Below are positions 13,710-23,500 of a stretch of 26,377 nucleotides of DNA, one piece after another. How positions within the stretch are numbered: the first letter of the stretch is position 1; the number at the start of each line of letters is the position of its first letter. The notes beneath the pieces were generated by a model. It was not told where the DNA came from, did not search any database, and worked only from the letters and a program-made list of their open reading frames with translations. Origin of the DNA: an uncultured Verrucomicrobiota bacterium. Its GTDB lineage: Bacteria > Verrucomicrobiota > Kiritimatiellia > CAIVKH01. The translations under genes and the position numbers were made by a program. Where the stretch lies: assembly GCA_937996795.1 (NCBI GenBank), contig CALKUH010000024.1, positions 1-26,377 of the forward strand. Direction: 5' to 3'.

Positions 13710-15452
13710 TCAATCGACCCGCACCGCGCGCCACTCGTCCGCCAGCAGGGCTTTTACCCGCTCCACCGCCTGCTCCACCGGCACGTTCTCAACCGCGCCC
13801 GTGCGGCGCAGCTTGATCTCCACGGCGCCTTTGGACAGCGAACGCTCGCCCACGCTCAAGCGAATCGGCGCGCCGACGAAATCCGCATCCTTGAATTTTA
13901 CGCCCGCGCGCTCGTCACGATCATCCATTAGCACATCGAGCCCGCCCGACGCCAGCTCCGACGAGAGACGCTCCACCAGTTCCACGCTCGGCGCGTGCTG
14001 CACATTGATCGCCATCGCGTGCACCTCAACCGGCGCCACGGAAACCGGCCAGATGATGCCATTCGCATCCCAGCTTTGTTCGATCACGGCCTGCAGCGTG
14101 CGCGTCACGCCGATGCCGTAGCATCCCATGATGCACGGCTTCTGCTGGCCGTCCGCGTCCAGGAAGCGCGCGCCCATGGCTTCGCTGTACTTCGTCCCCA
14201 GCTTAAAGACATGGCCGACTTCAATGGCCCGGCGAATGCGCAGCGGCTCGCCCGATTCCCGGCTCAACTCCTCCGCGCGAACGGTGCGCAAATCGTGCCA
14301 GCGCGTCACGGTGAGGTCGCGCTCCGCGTCCACATGGCGCAGATGGAACCCATCCACATTCGCGCCGGTCACCATCCCGCAGGCGCCGCGCAACGCTTCG
14401 TCGGCCAGCACGGTGACATTCGAAACGCCGACCGCTCCAAGGCTGCCGGGATGCGCGCCCAGCAAGGCATGGCATTCCTCCGGCGTCGCAGGCCGGAACA
14501 CGGTGCTTCCCGCCGCCGCCGCGAACTTGGCTTCGTTGAGCTGGTCATCCCCGCGAACCAGCGCGAGCACGGGCTTGCTCTCCACCATGAAGACCAGTGT
14601 CTTGATCTGCTGGTGCGCGGCCACGCCGTGCGGCGGCTTGGCAAGGGCTTCGATCGTCACGACCCCCGGCGTCGCAAACTGCTCGGGCGCGGCGCCCGTG
14701 GACTGCGCCGGCGTCGCAAGCAACGGCCCGCGGCTGGTGGCTTTTTCCACATTGGCCGCATAGGCGCCGTTCTCCGTGTACGCCACTTCGTTTTCCCCCG
14801 TCTCGGCCGGCACCATGAACTCGTGCGAGAACTTGCCGCCCATCACGCCCGTGTCGGCCTCGACGATGATCGTGTTCAGCCCGCAGCGGCGGAAAATCCG
14901 CGTGTACGCATCGTACATCTTCTTGTAGCTGATCCCGGCGCCCTCGTCGGTCGCGTCAAATGAATAGGCGTCCTTCATGATGAATTCCTTCGCGCGCATC
15001 AGGCCGAATCGCGGGCGGATTTCATCGCGGAATTTCACCTGGATCTGGTAGAAATTGCGGGGCAATTGCCGGTACGAATTGATCTCGCCCGCCACCAGCG
15101 TCGTGATGACCTCCTCGTGCGTGGGTCCCAGCACCCACTCGCGCCCGGCGCGGTCATTCACCTTGAACAAGACGTCGGAGGCCGCCTTGTAACGCCCGCT
15201 TTGCTGCCAGATTTCCGGCGGCTGCAACGCCGGCATCAACACCTCCAGCGCACCCGCGCGGTCCATCTCCTCGCGCACGATCCGTTCGACCTTGCGAAGC
15301 GCCCGCAACCCCAGCGGAAGAAACGTGTAGAGGCCGCCCGCCAGCTTGCGGATCAACCCGCTGCGCAGCATCCACTGGTGGCTCGGGATCTCCGCCTCGC
15401 CCGGCACTTCGCGCAGGGTGGGAATCAATTGTTGGGTCCAACGGTAAATCAT
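13710..15452 (-). CDS. proS: Prolyl-tRNA synthetase, bacterial type with editing domain
   Basis: Class II synthetase of 580 residues charging tRNA-Pro. The N-terminus MIYRWTQQLIPTLREVP and SHQWMLRSGLIRKLAGGLYTFLPLG is typical. Motif 2 is FRDEIRPRFGLMRAKEFIMKDAYSF and motif 3 is MGCYGIGVTRTLQA. The inserted editing (INS) domain, about 225-400, contains IKTLVFMVESKPVLALVRGDDQLNE and GAVGVSNVTVLAD, so Ala-tRNA-Pro proofreading is expected in cis. The C-terminal anticodon-binding domain has VLMDDRDERAGVKFKDADFVGAP. The start is ATG 15452; the same frame runs upstream to 16007, but that overlaps lpxA out of frame. The ribosome-binding site is weak. It is downstream of lpxA across 77 bp. The tRNA-Pro(CGG) at 8466 is one of its substrates. 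Confidence 0.97.
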   Translation of the reverse strand: MIYRWTQQLIPTLREVPGEAEIPSHQWMLRSGLIRKLAGGLYTFLPLGLRALRKVERIVREEMDRAGALEVLMPALQPPEIWQQSGRYKAASDVLFKVNDRAGREWVLGPTHEEVITTLVAGEINSYRQLPRNFYQIQVKFRDEIRPRFGLMRAKEFIMKDAYSFDATDEGAGISYKKMYDAYTRIFRRCGLNTIIVEADTGVMGGKFSHEFMVPAETGENEVAYTENGAYAANVEKATSRGPLLATPAQSTGAAPEQFATPGVVTIEALAKPPHGVAAHQQIKTLVFMVESKPVLALVRGDDQLNEAKFAAAAGSTVFRPATPEECHALLGAHPGSLGAVGVSNVTVLADEALRGACGMVTGANVDGFHLRHVDAERDLTVTRWHDLRTVRAEELSRESGEPLRIRRAIEVGHVFKLGTKYSEAMGARFLDADGQQKPCIMGCYGIGVTRTLQAVIEQSWDANGIIWPVSVAPVEVHAMAINVQHAPSVELVERLSSELASGGLDVLMDDRDERAGVKFKDADFVGAPIRLSVGERSLSKGAVEIKLRRTGAVENVPVEQAVERVKALLADEWRAVRVD

Positions 15453-15529
15453 GGTGCGGTTCCAATCGGTGAAGGTGTGGATTGATAGCGGGTGGTCCTG
15501 CACAGCGCAAGCAAGGGCAGGCCGGCGGT

Positions 15530-16330
15530 TCAGGATTCCTCCGCCCCGCCCTGCCCCGCAAACGAGCACAGCCCGCGCTGGCCGCCCCCGGCAAACGCGC
15601 CGAATTCCTGCGCAGCCGGCGTCGAAAGCTCGGTGCGGATGCGCGCAGCCGCCTGGGCCGGCGTCAGGCCGCTGCGATACATCAGCGCGAACGCGCGCTT
15701 CACCTGCAGGCGGTCTTCCGGCGAAAAGCCCGCGCGGCGCAGACCGACCACGTTCAGCCCCACCACGGTGTTGCGATGGTCCGAGTGCGTCGTGCAAAAC
15801 GGCGGAACATCCTTCGTAATCACCGCGCCACCGGCCACCATCGCCAGCCGCCCGATCCGCACAAACTGGTGCACCACCGCGTTCCCGCTGATAAACGCCG
15901 CGTCCCCCACCACCACGTAACCGGCCAGCAGCGCGCCGTTCGCGAGAATCACGTTGCGCCCCAGCTCCACATTGTGCGCGAGATGGCTGTTCGCCATCAG
16001 GAAACAACCCGCCCCGACGCGCGTCACCGTTCCCGGCTTCGTGCCGCGATGAATGGTCACGCCTTCCCGGATCGTGACGCGGTCTCCGATCTCCACCCAG
16101 CTTTCGCCGCCTTTGAACGCGAGGTCCTGCGGCGCATCCCCCAACACGGCGTGCGCATGCACGCGCACCTCCCGCCCCAGGCGCAGGTGCGAAACCAGCA
16201 CCGCGTGCGGCCCGATGACACAGCCGGCGCCGATTTCCACGCCCGGCCCGATGACGGCGTACGGCCCGACCTCGACATCCGGCGCCATGCGCGCGGACGG
16301 ATCAATCAGTGCGGTGGGATGAATGCTCAT
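15530..16330 (-). CDS. lpxA: Acyl-ACP--UDP-N-acetylglucosamine O-acyltransferase
   Basis: First enzyme of lipid A synthesis, cytoplasmic; transfers a 3-hydroxyacyl chain from ACP to UDP-GlcNAc. The 266 residues (E. coli 262) show left-handed beta-helix hexapeptide repeats from residue 3 to about 185 (IHPTALIDPSARM, VGPYAVIGPG). TIHRGT and ANSHLAHNVELG give His119 as the catalytic base, equivalent to E. coli His125. GLNVVGLRRAGFS leads into the C-terminal helical domain. The start is ATG 16330, with GGAGG 8 nt upstream inside the end of radC; a TTG at 16345 is less likely. The gene begins 4 bp after the radC stop. lpxB, lpxD and fabZ, common neighbours elsewhere, are absent. Confidence 0.94.
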   Translation of the reverse strand: MSIHPTALIDPSARMAPDVEVGPYAVIGPGVEIGAGCVIGPHAVLVSHLRLGREVRVHAHAVLGDAPQDLAFKGGESWVEIGDRVTIREGVTIHRGTKPGTVTRVGAGCFLMANSHLAHNVELGRNVILANGALLAGYVVVGDAAFISGNAVVHQFVRIGRLAMVAGGAVITKDVPPFCTTHSDHRNTVVGLNVVGLRRAGFSPEDRLQVKRAFALMYRSGLTPAQAAARIRTELSTPAAQEFGAFAGGGQRGLCSFAGQGGAEES

Positions 16331-16334
16331 GCGC

Positions 16335-17102
16335 TCAACCTCCAAATGAAATCAACCCGCTTTCGCGCAGCGACAGGTAATCCTGCGCGCGCCCTTCCTC
16401 GGCGCGCCCCATGATGATGTGGTCCAGCACTTCAATATCCATGATGCGCCCCGCCTCGACCAACTGGCGCGTGATCCGCAAATCCTCCGGCGAAGGACTC
16501 GGGTCGCCGGACGGATGATTGTGGACCAACACCAGCGCCGCGCTGCTGGTCCGCACGGCCTCCTTGAACACCTCGCGGGGATGCACAAGGCTCGCGTCCA
16601 GGATGCCGCGCGTGATATGCAGCGGAGGCCGTCGCAAGCGGTATTTCCGGTCCAGCAGCAACACCCAGAAGTTTTCGACATCGCTCGCCAGGGCTGCGCG
16701 CCGCATCAACCGCGCCGCCTCCTCCGGCGTGCGAACCGACACCGGCCCCGCTTCGCCGCGCGAAGCCAGGCGCCGCGCCAGCTCCAGCGCCGCCTTTACC
16801 ACTTGCGAGCGCACGCGGCCCATCCCCTTGATCGACTTCAGGTCCGACGCCGTGACCTCCGCGAGGGCGCCGAGCGATCCGTATTCATTCAGAAGTCCCG
16901 CCGCGAGATCCATGACGCTGCGCCCCCGCACGCCGCTGCGCAGGATCAACGCGATCAGCTGCTGGTCCGTCATGTTTTCCGGCCCCACACGGTCAAACAC
17001 CTCGCGCGGCCGGTCCTCCGCGGGCATCTCGCGCATGGGCCGCGAAAACGAATAGTGCTGCTCGCGCAGGATATGGCCGTCCGACGACGATTCCGGGCTC
17101 AT
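16335..17102 (-). CDS. radC: RadC-family JAMM/MPN+ domain protein
   Basis: A 255-residue RadC/YicR-type protein of uncertain function; the historical link to DNA repair is doubtful for the family. The N-terminal helix-hairpin-helix region spans about 40-115 (MTDQQLIALILRSG, LKSIKGMGRVRSQ). The C-terminal metalloprotease-like JAMM domain has the zinc motif HNHPSGDPSPSPED and an upstream Glu in VHPREVFKEAV. A complete JAMM set is therefore present. The start is ATG 17102, overlapping the hflX stop as TGATG, with GGAGG 7 nt upstream, a sign of translational coupling. lpxA follows after 4 bp. Confidence 0.93.
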   Translation of the reverse strand: MSPESSSDGHILREQHYSFSRPMREMPAEDRPREVFDRVGPENMTDQQLIALILRSGVRGRSVMDLAAGLLNEYGSLGALAEVTASDLKSIKGMGRVRSQVVKAALELARRLASRGEAGPVSVRTPEEAARLMRRAALASDVENFWVLLLDRKYRLRRPPLHITRGILDASLVHPREVFKEAVRTSSAALVLVHNHPSGDPSPSPEDLRITRQLVEAGRIMDIEVLDHIIMGRAEEGRAQDYLSLRESGLISFGG

Positions 17103-18394
17103 CAGGAATCCTCCGCGGCCGCCACCGCATACGCTTCGCACGCCCCCCACAAGCGAGGCGGGAACGCGCCCTCAATGACCGCGCGATCCTCTTCGTACGT
17201 GCAGGAAAAAATCGTCGCGCCACTGCGGATCGACGCCAGCAGGCGGGCTTCCGACTGCGGCACCGAAATCACCGCGCGGATCGAACGGTCGCGCAGCTGG
17301 TCGGCCAGCGCCGCCCGCAACTCCTCCAACCCCTCGCCGCGCAGCGCCGACACCTCGACACAGGGCGCATGGCGGGCCGCGATGGACGACGCGCGCGCGC
17401 GCGCGTCGGGTTGATCCATTTTGTTGAGCGCATACAGCACCGGGCGATCCGCCACGCCCAGCTCCTTCAACACCGCATCCACCGCGGCCATCTGCTCCTC
17501 CACCTGGGGATGCGAGGCGTCCACCACGTGGACCAGCAGGTCGGCGTGCGAAACTTCCTCCAGGGTCGCCTTGAAAGACTCGATCAATCCGTGCGGCAGT
17601 TTGCGGATGAATCCCACCGTGTCCGTGAGCAGCGCCTGCTGGTGATTCGGCAGCCGGAGCTGGCGCGTCGTCGGGTCGAGCGTGGCGAACAGTTTGTCAT
17701 AGGCCAGCACATCCGCGCCCGTCAGCGCGTTGAGCAGCGTCGATTTGCCCGCATTCGTGTAGCCCACCAGCGAAACCAGTCCCCACCCGTGGCGGCGGCG
17801 TCCACGCCGCTGTTCGGCGCGATGCCGGCGCACATCCTGCAAGTCGGCGCGGAAGCGATCAATGCGTTCGAGGATGCGGCGGCGGTCCAGTTCGAGCTGT
17901 TTCTCGCCCGGCCCGTGCATGCCCATGCCGCCTTTCTGCCGCTCAAGATGCGTCCACATGCGTCGGAGGCGCGGCAGCAAATATTCCAATTGGGCCAGCT
18001 CGATTTGCATCCGGCCCTCGCGCGTGCGGGCATGCTGCGCGAAGATGTGGAGGATCACTTGCGTCCGGTCGATAACCTTCGTGCCGATGAGGGCCTCCAG
18101 GTTGCGTCCCTGCGCGGGCGAGAGATCGTCGTCAAACACCACCGTGGAAATCTTTTCCGCCTTCACGCGTTCGGCGAGTTCGGTCGCCTTGCCGGACCCG
18201 ATGTACAGGCCCGGATTCTTGCGGCCGATGCGGCAGGTGACGCGATCCACCACGACGGCGCCCGCCGTCTTGCAGAGCAGCGCGAGTTCGTCGAGATGAT
18301 CGTTCACCTCCCACGCGCCCTGACGTCCGAACTGCACGCCCACGAGCAACGCGGTCTCGGGCGCGGGTTCAGAAGTGTAAAGCGGACGGTCCAT
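17102..18394 (-). CDS. hflX: GTPase HflX (ribosome-associated)
   Basis: A 430-residue GTPase that binds the 50S subunit and splits stalled 70S ribosomes under stress. The N-terminal HflX domain includes IGSGKATELAERVKAE, VVFDDDLSPAQGRNLE and QIELAQLEYLLPRLRRMW. The glycine-rich linker is KGGMGMHGPGEKQLELDRRR. The G domain carries G1 GYTNAGKST, G3 DTVGFIRKLPH and G4 NKMD, then a short C-terminal domain. It overlaps miaA by 26 bp at its 5' end and radC by 1 base at its 3' end. The miaA-hflX pairing is common in bacteria; the hfq gene often found between them is absent. Confidence 0.95.
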   Translation of the reverse strand: MDRPLYTSEPAPETALLVGVQFGRQGAWEVNDHLDELALLCKTAGAVVVDRVTCRIGRKNPGLYIGSGKATELAERVKAEKISTVVFDDDLSPAQGRNLEALIGTKVIDRTQVILHIFAQHARTREGRMQIELAQLEYLLPRLRRMWTHLERQKGGMGMHGPGEKQLELDRRRILERIDRFRADLQDVRRHRAEQRRGRRRHGWGLVSLVGYTNAGKSTLLNALTGADVLAYDKLFATLDPTTRQLRLPNHQQALLTDTVGFIRKLPHGLIESFKATLEEVSHADLLVHVVDASHPQVEEQMAAVDAVLKELGVADRPVLYALNKMDQPDARARASSIAARHAPCVEVSALRGEGLEELRAALADQLRDRSIRAVISVPQSEARLLASIRSGATIFSCTYEEDRAVIEGAFPPRLWGACEAYAVAAAEDS

Positions 18395-19322
18395 CCTGCT
18401 CCCACTGGCGGCTCACATGGGCCGCAATCATTTCGTCGTTCATGTCGTCAGTCACCTGCACCCACGATACCGGAAGCTGGTGGCGAAACCACGTCATTTG
18501 ACGCCGGGCCAGTTGCCACGTTCGCGACGCGGCTCGCGCACAGGCCGCGTCGATCGTCATCGACCCGTCAAGGACCGCAAACGCCTCGGCGTATCCAATC
18601 GCATGCCGCGCCGTCGGCGACAACTGCGGCCAACGCGCCCGCAACCGCCGCGCCTCCTCCAGCAAGCCCTCCCCCCGGAACATCGCGCGCACGCGCTCCG
18701 CGATCCGCCGCTTGAGGCGATCCGGCGCCATGCCCAGGGCCACGATCGGCGACGGGGTTCGCGTCCACGAATCATCCATACCGGCGCCGGCCTCCAACCG
18801 CTCCAACGCGCGGATCACGCGCCTGGGATTCTGCGGGTCCGCCAGGTTCGCCAACGCCTCCGGCGCGCGCGCGCGCAAGGCCGCATGCAGCCCGGACAAC
18901 CCCTGTTCGCGCCAGACCTGCTCCCATCGCGCGCGCAGCGCCGGATCCGCCGGCGCGCCGGTGGACAATCCTCGCAGGAGCGCCGACAGATATAGACCCG
19001 TTCCACCCACGATGATCAGCGGACGCCCCGCATGCTGCGCCGCGTCGGACGCACGGCGCGCCTCCTCCACGAAGGCCCCTGCACTGAACGGCTGGTCGGG
19101 ATCGACAAGATCCAAGCCGTGATACGAAAGTTCCGCCCGCAAATCCGCGCCGGGCTTCGCCGTCCCCACATCCATGCCACGGTAGACGGCCATTGCATCG
19201 GCGGAAAGGACATGCGCGCCGCGGGCCACGGCCAGGCGGTGCGCAACGGACGTCTTGCCCGCGGCGGTGGGCCCCGCAAGCACCCACGCCACCCTGTCAG
19301 GGCTGCCTGGCATCGGCTTCAT
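18369..19322 (-). CDS. miaA: tRNA dimethylallyltransferase
   Basis: Adds the isopentenyl group to A37 of tRNAs reading UNN codons. 317 residues. The P-loop is LAGPTAAGKTSVAHRLA; the substrate motif is SADAMAVYRGMDVGTAKP, where the usual DSMQVYRGMDIGTAKP has Ser and Gln changed to Ala residues; GGTGLYLSALLRG and RRVIRALER follow, and the C-terminal zone RQMTWFRHQLP is typical. The substituted SADAMAV segment is mildly unusual but keeps the catalytic Asp. It overlaps lspA upstream and hflX downstream by 26 bp each, so translation is probably coupled. The start at 19322 has no strong ribosome-binding site; Met4 (19313) is possible. Confidence 0.95.
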   Translation of the reverse strand: MKPMPGSPDRVAWVLAGPTAAGKTSVAHRLAVARGAHVLSADAMAVYRGMDVGTAKPGADLRAELSYHGLDLVDPDQPFSAGAFVEEARRASDAAQHAGRPLIIVGGTGLYLSALLRGLSTGAPADPALRARWEQVWREQGLSGLHAALRARAPEALANLADPQNPRRVIRALERLEAGAGMDDSWTRTPSPIVALGMAPDRLKRRIAERVRAMFRGEGLLEEARRLRARWPQLSPTARHAIGYAEAFAVLDGSMTIDAACARAASRTWQLARRQMTWFRHQLPVSWVQVTDDMNDEMIAAHVSRQWEQDGPSALHF

Positions 19323-19788
19323 CGCGCCGGTCGTTCAGCGGATGTTGCGGAACCCAAAACGCGGAGATGATGTAGATCCCCACCCCGGTGCAAATCGCGG
19401 CATCCGCGATGTTGAAAGCCGGCCAGTGCCAGCCTTTCACATAGAAGTCGAAAAAGTCCGTCACCCACTCGAGGCGAATGCGATCCAGCAGGTTGCCGAC
19501 AATCCCGCCCAGCATCAGGCCCAGCGCCAGGCGATGCTCCCACGTATCGCCGAGAAAGGAGCGGCGGAAGATGACCATGAGCACTAGCATCACGATCGAC
19601 AAGACGGTCAGCGATGTGTTCTGGCCGCCAAGGATCCCCCACGCCGCGCCAGTGTTCCGCACATACGTCAGGTTGAAGAACCCGTCGATCACCGGGCGCG
19701 ACTCCCCAAGCGCGAACGTGGCGCGGACAATCGCCTTCGTCCATTGATCGGACAGGGCGATCAGGACGGCCACTACCAGTGGGAACAT
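19297..19788 (-). CDS. lspA: Lipoprotein signal peptidase (signal peptidase II)
   Basis: Inner-membrane aspartyl protease that cleaves prolipoprotein signal peptides. 163 residues with four hydrophobic segments. Family blocks are DQWTKAIVRATF, LTYVRNTGAAWGIL, GGIVGNLLDRIRLEWVTDFFDF and WPAFNIADAAI; the last two hold the catalytic aspartates. GGGGAGA precedes the ATG. It sits 16 bp after the DksA-like gene and overlaps miaA. The order ileS, dksA-like, lspA is a known arrangement in several phyla, and ileS-lspA linkage is widespread. Confidence 0.95.
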   Translation of the reverse strand: MFPLVVAVLIALSDQWTKAIVRATFALGESRPVIDGFFNLTYVRNTGAAWGILGGQNTSLTVLSIVMLVLMVIFRRSFLGDTWEHRLALGLMLGGIVGNLLDRIRLEWVTDFFDFYVKGWHWPAFNIADAAICTGVGIYIISAFWVPQHPLNDRRDEADARQP

Positions 19789-19804
19789 CGAAATCTCCCC
19801 GGGC

Positions 19805-20488
19805 TCAGGTCTGCGCGTCCAGCGTCTGGATGCTGGTGCGGCGGAACGGGCGGAAGCGCGGCTTGCCGCGTTCCATCTCCGTCTGGGCCGCGACGCAGTA
19901 GCGCGCGAACGGGAGCACCTTCAGGCGCTCATATTCGATCGGCTGCCCGGTGGCCTCGCAGATGCCGAACGTTCCGCCGTCAATGCGGCGGATCGCCTCG
20001 TCGATCTCGTACAACACGTCCTGCTCGCTGCTCAGCAGGTTCGCCGCGAATTCGCGGTCGAAATTATCCGTGCCCTGGTCGGCCATGTGGAAGCTGTAGC
20101 TCGACAAATCGCCGGAGGAATCGCGCTGCGAACGGTTCAGGTTGTCGCGGGAGAGGAACGAGATTTCATCAATCACGCGGTCGCGCAATTTCAGCAACAG
20201 GTCCTTGAAGAACGCCAGGTCCTTCGCCGTGAGGCGTTTCGTCACGGCCATCGCGCCCTTCAGCGCGCCAGGCGGCGGGCGAATCGGCAGCAAGGGACGG
20301 GCAGCCGTCTTCGCGACCGGTTTCGGCGTGGCTTTCACCACCGGCTTCGGCGCGGGCTTGGCCTTCGCCGGGGCCTTGGGTGCCGGACGGGCGGCACTCG
20401 CCTTCTTCTTTACGGCGGACGCCACCTTCGACGCCGTCTTCTTCGCCGGTTTGGCCGCGGGCTTAGCTGCCTTTTTCTTCTGCGCCAT
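19805..20488 (-). CDS. DksA/TraR-type protein with an H1-like basic tail and a partly lost zinc site
   Basis: A 227-residue protein in two parts. Residues 1 to about 80 are low-complexity Lys/Ala/Pro (MAQKKKAAKPAAKPAKK, repeated KPVVK/KPVAK units) resembling histone H1 or AlgP tails, presumably nucleic-acid binding. The rest is a DksA/TraR domain: a coiled coil (LTAKDLAFFKDLLLKLRDRV, SSEQDVLYEIDEAIRRID) and the zinc-finger region GTFGICEATGQPIEYERLK ... ARYCVAAQTEME. The usual CxxC pairs are each reduced to one Cys (GICEAT, YCVAA), so zinc binding is probably weak or lost. DksA family members bind RNA polymerase in the stringent response; whether this one does is open. GAGGA precedes ATG 20488. 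It lies between ileS and lspA. Confidence 0.85.
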   Translation of the reverse strand: MAQKKKAAKPAAKPAKKTASKVASAVKKKASAARPAPKAPAKAKPAPKPVVKATPKPVAKTAARPLLPIRPPPGALKGAMAVTKRLTAKDLAFFKDLLLKLRDRVIDEISFLSRDNLNRSQRDSSGDLSSYSFHMADQGTDNFDREFAANLLSSEQDVLYEIDEAIRRIDGGTFGICEATGQPIEYERLKVLPFARYCVAAQTEMERGKPRFRPFRRTSIQTLDAQT

Positions 20489-20590
20489 GTGTAATCCTCT
20501 TCTTCGCGAGCCCAAGAGCTCGATATTTAAGGAGCGCGCTACCTACAACATCCCACCGGGGGTGTCAACTGCGAAGCCCCGCCCCACACT

Positions 20591-23500
20591 TTACACGCGC
20601 TCAATGACAATGCGACACGCGTGTCCGTTCAATTCAACGGGTTCGACGCCAGCGCCATCACCCTCCATCCACTCCAGCGACTCCGCAAGGACCTCGCTCG
20701 TGACATAGTCGCGGTGCGCCCCCACCGCGTCCCGCACGTCCGCGCCGGCGGCCACGCGCAGGCGGATCCGGTCGGCAATCTCCAGCTCGGCCCCCTTGCG
20801 GAGATTCTGCACCTTGTTGACGAATTCTCGCGCCAGCCCCTCGCGGAGCAAATCCGCGTCCAGCGCCGTATCCAACGCGACGACAAATCCCTCGGCCGCA
20901 GCCACGGCCATGCCCGGCCGCGGCTTCCGCTCAATCAACACGTCCTCTTTCGTAATCGTCAGCGCGCCGCCCTCAAGCGGCAACTCAATCGACTGCCCGT
21001 CCAGCAGGCGCTCGATCTCGTCCGCCGGCAGCACGCGAATCGCATCCGCGGCCTTCTTCATGCGGGGCCCGAGGCGCGGCCCCAGTTTTTTGAAATCCGC
21101 CTTGGCGGCGATGTCGGCCAACTCCGTCTCGCGCGTGCTGAACACCACCTCGCGCACATTCAATTCCTCCGCCAGCACATCCTGCAAGTGTCGCACCAGT
21201 TCCAACCGCGCGGCGTCATGGCATACCACGCGCATGCGGCGCAGCGGCTGGCGCACCTTCAAATCAAACTGCGTGCGCACCGAGCGGCCCAGTTCCACCA
21301 CCCGGATCGCCTCCTCCATCTGCGCCTCCAGCGCGCGGTCGCGCCGCTCCGGGCGCGCCTGCGGGAAATCGCACAAATGCACCGACTCCGGCTGACCCTC
21401 GACCCGCAGATGCCGGTAGATCGCCTCGCTGATAAACGGCACGAACGGCGCCGCGATCTGGCTCAACCGGACCAGGACCTCATGCAACGTCGCATAGGCC
21501 GACGCCTTGTCCGCATCGTTCTGGCTCTTCCAAAACCGGCGGCGGCTGCGGCGGATGTACCAGTTGGTCAACGACTCCACGAATGCAACGAACGGACGCA
21601 CCGCACGCTGCAGGTCGTATCGATCCATCGCCTGCACCACGTCCTCGTTCAACCGCTCTAGGGCCGAAAGGATCCACCGATCCAGCAGGTTGGCGGCGCC
21701 CGGCGCACGCGCACCCGGTGTCCACCCGTCGATCCGCGCATAGGTCACGAGAAAGCTGAACGCATTCCACCACGGGATCAACAGGTGGCGCAGCGCCTGC
21801 TTCACACCCTCCTCCGAAAAGCGCAGGTCATCCGCCCGCACAATCGGGGAATTGATCATGTACAGGCGCAGCGCATCGGCGCCGTACGAATTGAGGATAT
21901 GCTGCGGGTCGGGATAATTCTTGAGCCGCTTGCTCATCTTCCGCCCGTCCTCCGCCAGGACGAGCCCGTTGACCACCACGTTCTTGAACGCCGTGCAGCC
22001 GAACAGCGACGACGACAACACCATCAGCGTGTAAAACCACCCGCGCGTCTGGTCCAACCCCTCCGCAATGAAATCCGCCGGGAAATTCTGCTCGAAGCGC
22101 TCCTTGTTCTCGAACGGATAATGCATCTGCGCGTACGGCATCGACCCGCTCTCGAACCAGCAATCCAGCACCTCCGGCGTGCGGCGATAAACCTTCCCGT
22201 CGCGCCGGATTTCAACCTTGTCGACGATGTGTTTGTGCAGATCCTGCACCCGCACACCCGAGAGTTGTTCCAGTTCATCGATGGACCCCACGCAGATCAT
22301 GTCGCTGCGATCCTCGACATTCACCCACACCGGGATGCAGGAACCCCAGAACCGGTTGCGGCTGATGTTCCAATCCTTCGCCTCGCGCAGCCAGTTCCCA
22401 AACCGCTTCTCGCCGATCGCCTCCGGCATCCAATGGACACCGCTGTTGTTGGCCACCAGCCGATCGCGCGCATCCTCCACCTTCACGTACCACGCCTCGA
22501 TCGCGCGGTAGATCAGCGGCGTGTCCGTCCGCTCGCAAAAGGGATAGCTGTGGACAAGCGTCGACTGGTGCACCAGTTTGTGCTCGTCCTTCAAGCGGCG
22601 GATGATCGCCTTGTCCGCGTCTTTGCAGAACTGGCCCGCGTACTCGGGCACGCGCGCGGTGAACGCCGCATTCTCGTCCAGCAGGTCCACCGGCGGAATG
22701 CCCGCCGCCTGCCCCACGCGGAAATCGTCCTCACCATACGCCGGCGCGATGTGGACAATGCCCGTACCGTCCGCCGTGCTGACGAAGTCATCCGCCAGCA
22801 CCACAAACGCCCCCGGCTGCCCTGCAAGATACGGGAAGATCGGCTCATAGGACCACCCCTTGAGATCGGCCCCCTTGAACCGGGCCACCTCGGCATAGTC
22901 CTCTTTCTTTTTGTAATACGCCTCCAGGCGCGCCGCTGCGAGCACGTACACCGCGCCATCCTTCGCATCACGCACCGCGACGTAGTCCAGCTCCGGACCA
23001 ACGCACACCGCCAAATTCGCCGGCAACGTCCACGGCGTCGTCGTCCAGATCAGGAGATACCACTCACCCCCGCCGCGCTGGCTGTAGCCGCGCTCGCTGA
23101 GCGCGGTCTGATCCAGACGCAACCGCACGGTCACCGAGGGATCCTGCACCTCCTGGTAATTGTTCCCCGCCTCAAAGTTCGACAGCGGCGTCGTCAGCTT
23201 CCAACTGTAGGGCATGATGCGGTACGACTTGTACACGCGCCCCTTCTCCCACAACTGCTTGAACACCCACCAGATCGTCTCCATGAAGGAGAGATCCATC
23301 GTCTTGTAGTCGCGGTCGAAATCCACCCACCGCCCCATCCGCGTGACCGTCTTCCGCCACTCCGCCACATACCGCAACACCAGCGAGCGGCAGGTTTCGT
23401 TAAAAACATCCACGCCCTTCTCGCGGATCGCGCCCGTACCCGCGAGCCCGAGATGCTCCTGCGCCAGCGCCTCGATCGGCAGCCCGTGGCAGTCCCACCC

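Noticed and set aside
15453..16007. In-frame upstream extension of proS
   Set aside because: It lies within lpxA in another frame and has no similarity to ProRS, which begins at ATG 15452.
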